Assembly (NCBI GenBank): GCA_903829565.1
Contig: CAIKQM010000354.1
Span: 1-5,210 of the forward strand
Direction: 5' to 3'
Origin: an uncultured Planctomycetota bacterium
GTDB lineage: Bacteria; Planctomycetota; UBA1135; GCA-002686595
Length of the DNA: 5,210 nt
The notes under the pieces are model-generated. The model was not told the DNA's origin and made no database searches. It saw nothing but the letters and a program-made list of their open reading frames with translations. Of the stretch, positions 4,416-5,210 are shown piece by piece; positions within the stretch are counted from its first letter, which is position 1; each line of letters starts with the position of its first letter. The translations under genes were made by a program, and so were the position numbers.

Positions 4416-5210
4416 ATGCGTTCCGACCAGCACCCTCAGCCTGCCTCCCCGCGGATTGTCTCCGCCGACTCGATCGACAAGTCGGCGCTCGATCCCGATG
4501 CCCTGCGCGTTGTGTCGCGCCTTGCGCGGTCCGGCTTTGATGCCTACCTCGTGGGCGGCTGCGTGCGCGATCTCTTGGTGGGCCGCCGGCCGAAAGACTT
4601 TGACGTCGCCACGAGCGCGCACCCGCGCCAGATCAAGCGCTTGTTCCGCAACGGCCGCATCATCGGACGGCGCTTCAAGCTGGTGCACATCCACTATGGC
4701 GAGCATGTGATCGAGACGGCCACCTTCCGCCGCGAGCCCACGCTCAAGGAAGGTGAAGATGTAGAGCCGGAACTGGCCGAGTTGGAATCGCGCACAGCGG
4801 CGGAAACTAGTCCGGATCCCGTGGAGTTGAGCCTCGAAGTGCCGGCCGAGGGCGACCTCGACGCCTTGTTGATCAAAGAAGATAATGAATTCGGCAGCGC
4901 GCAAGAGGACGCGTTGCGGCGTGACTTCACGGTCAACGCCTTGTTCTACGATGCGGATCGGCACGAGATCATTGACTGGGTCGGCGGCCTGAGTGACCTG
5001 GAGCGCGGCGTGCTGCGCACCATCGGTCAACCGGATGTGCGCCTCGCCGAAGATCCGGTGCGTATCTTGCGCGCCGTCAAGTTCGCCACACGCTTGGGGC
5101 TGCGCATCGAAGACTCGACGTGGGAAGCAATGTGTCGCCACGCTGGGCGCTTGTCCAAGTCGGCGCCCCCGCGCGTGCTGGAAGAGGTCCTGCGCTTGTT
5201 GCGGTCGGGC
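4416..5210 (+). CDS. pcnB: PcnB, poly(A) polymerase I (N-terminal 265 residues, runs off right edge)
   Basis: The frame is open to the window end. The product belongs to the class II nucleotidyltransferases (poly(A) polymerase / CCA-adding enzymes). PcnB adds 3' poly(A) tails that mark RNAs for decay. Visible motifs are LVGGCVRDLLVGRRP (residues 45-59), the catalytic pair in KDFDVAT (D61 and D63), FRNGRIIGRRFKLVHI (77-92), IETATFR (99-105), DNEFGSAQEDALRRDFTVNA (156-175), VGGLSDLERGVLRTIG, the EDPVR motif (212-216) with LRAVKFATRLG, and PPRVLEEVLRLLRSG at the edge. The FRNGRIIGRRFKLVHI and EDPVR stretches favour poly(A) polymerase over a CCA-adding enzyme, though sequence alone does not settle this. 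Between TFR and DN the linker is 50 residues against 23 in E. coli PcnB as I recall it, and it is strongly acidic. ATG 4416 is the first plausible start after an in-frame TAG at 4386-4388. It has no clear Shine-Dalgarno sequence. It is divergent from the tRNA-Trp/rsmG unit. Confidence 0.92.
   Translation, partial: MRSDQHPQPASPRIVSADSIDKSALDPDALRVVSRLARSGFDAYLVGGCVRDLLVGRRPKDFDVATSAHPRQIKRLFRNGRIIGRRFKLVHIHYGEHVIETATFRREPTLKEGEDVEPELAELESRTAAETSPDPVELSLEVPAEGDLDALLIKEDNEFGSAQEDALRRDFTVNALFYDADRHEIIDWVGGLSDLERGVLRTIGQPDVRLAEDPVRILRAVKFATRLGLRIEDSTWEAMCRHAGRLSKSAPPRVLEEVLRLLRSG

Noticed and set aside
4269..5141. 290-residue reverse ORF across pcnB and the intergenic region
   Set aside because: It overlaps the catalytic motifs of pcnB in antisense and extends into tRNA-Trp. 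No domain is recognisable.

Overview
The window is ordinary chromosomal DNA from a high-G+C bacterium (roughly 60% G+C by eye). The proteins look bacterial housekeeping, but they do not look enterobacterial. TldD ends in the short 'HCGKGQP' form, and the PcnB tail (APPRVLEEVLRLLRSG) together with the RsmG core resembles, from memory, Myxococcota or other former Deltaproteobacteria, with Planctomycetota as an alternative. This placement is inference and only moderately secure. No insertion sequence, prophage gene, CRISPR array or rRNA gene was seen.

Layout, left to right. (1) The 3' part of tldD, followed 3 nt later by complete tldE/pmbA, forms one forward operon encoding the two subunits of a TldD/TldE-type protease. 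(2) A clear sigma70-type promoter precedes a forward tRNA-Leu(CAG) gene. Downstream of the tRNA, its 3' end is repeated twice more at an exact 16-nt period. (3) A forward MscS-family mechanosensitive channel gene lies 52 nt after the tRNA, with no visible terminator between them. (4) Convergent to it, on the reverse strand, is a second unit: promoter, tRNA-Trp(CCA), rsmG (16S rRNA m7G527 methyltransferase), then a 35-codon ORF predicted to encode a one-helix membrane peptide. The end of this small ORF overlaps the 3' end of the channel gene. (5) A 130-bp divergent intergenic region holds the tRNA-Trp promoter, three 14-nt direct repeats and a G-quadruplex-type G-run pattern. (6) pcnB (poly(A) polymerase I family) starts at 4416 and runs off the right edge.

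The central part of the window is two facing tRNA-headed units (tRNA-Leu > mscS and tRNA-Trp > rsmG > small ORF). Their promoters share the same design: a 17-bp spacer and an identical TATCCT -10. If transcripts read through, tRNA processing would generate the 5' ends of the mscS and rsmG messages. RsmG, PcnB and the tRNAs all belong to RNA metabolism and translation. TldD/TldE and MscS have no evident functional link to them. I found no strong candidate for a wholly new system. The best items for follow-up are the small membrane ORF, the tRNA-tail repeats and the G-run/repeat element in the divergent promoter region.
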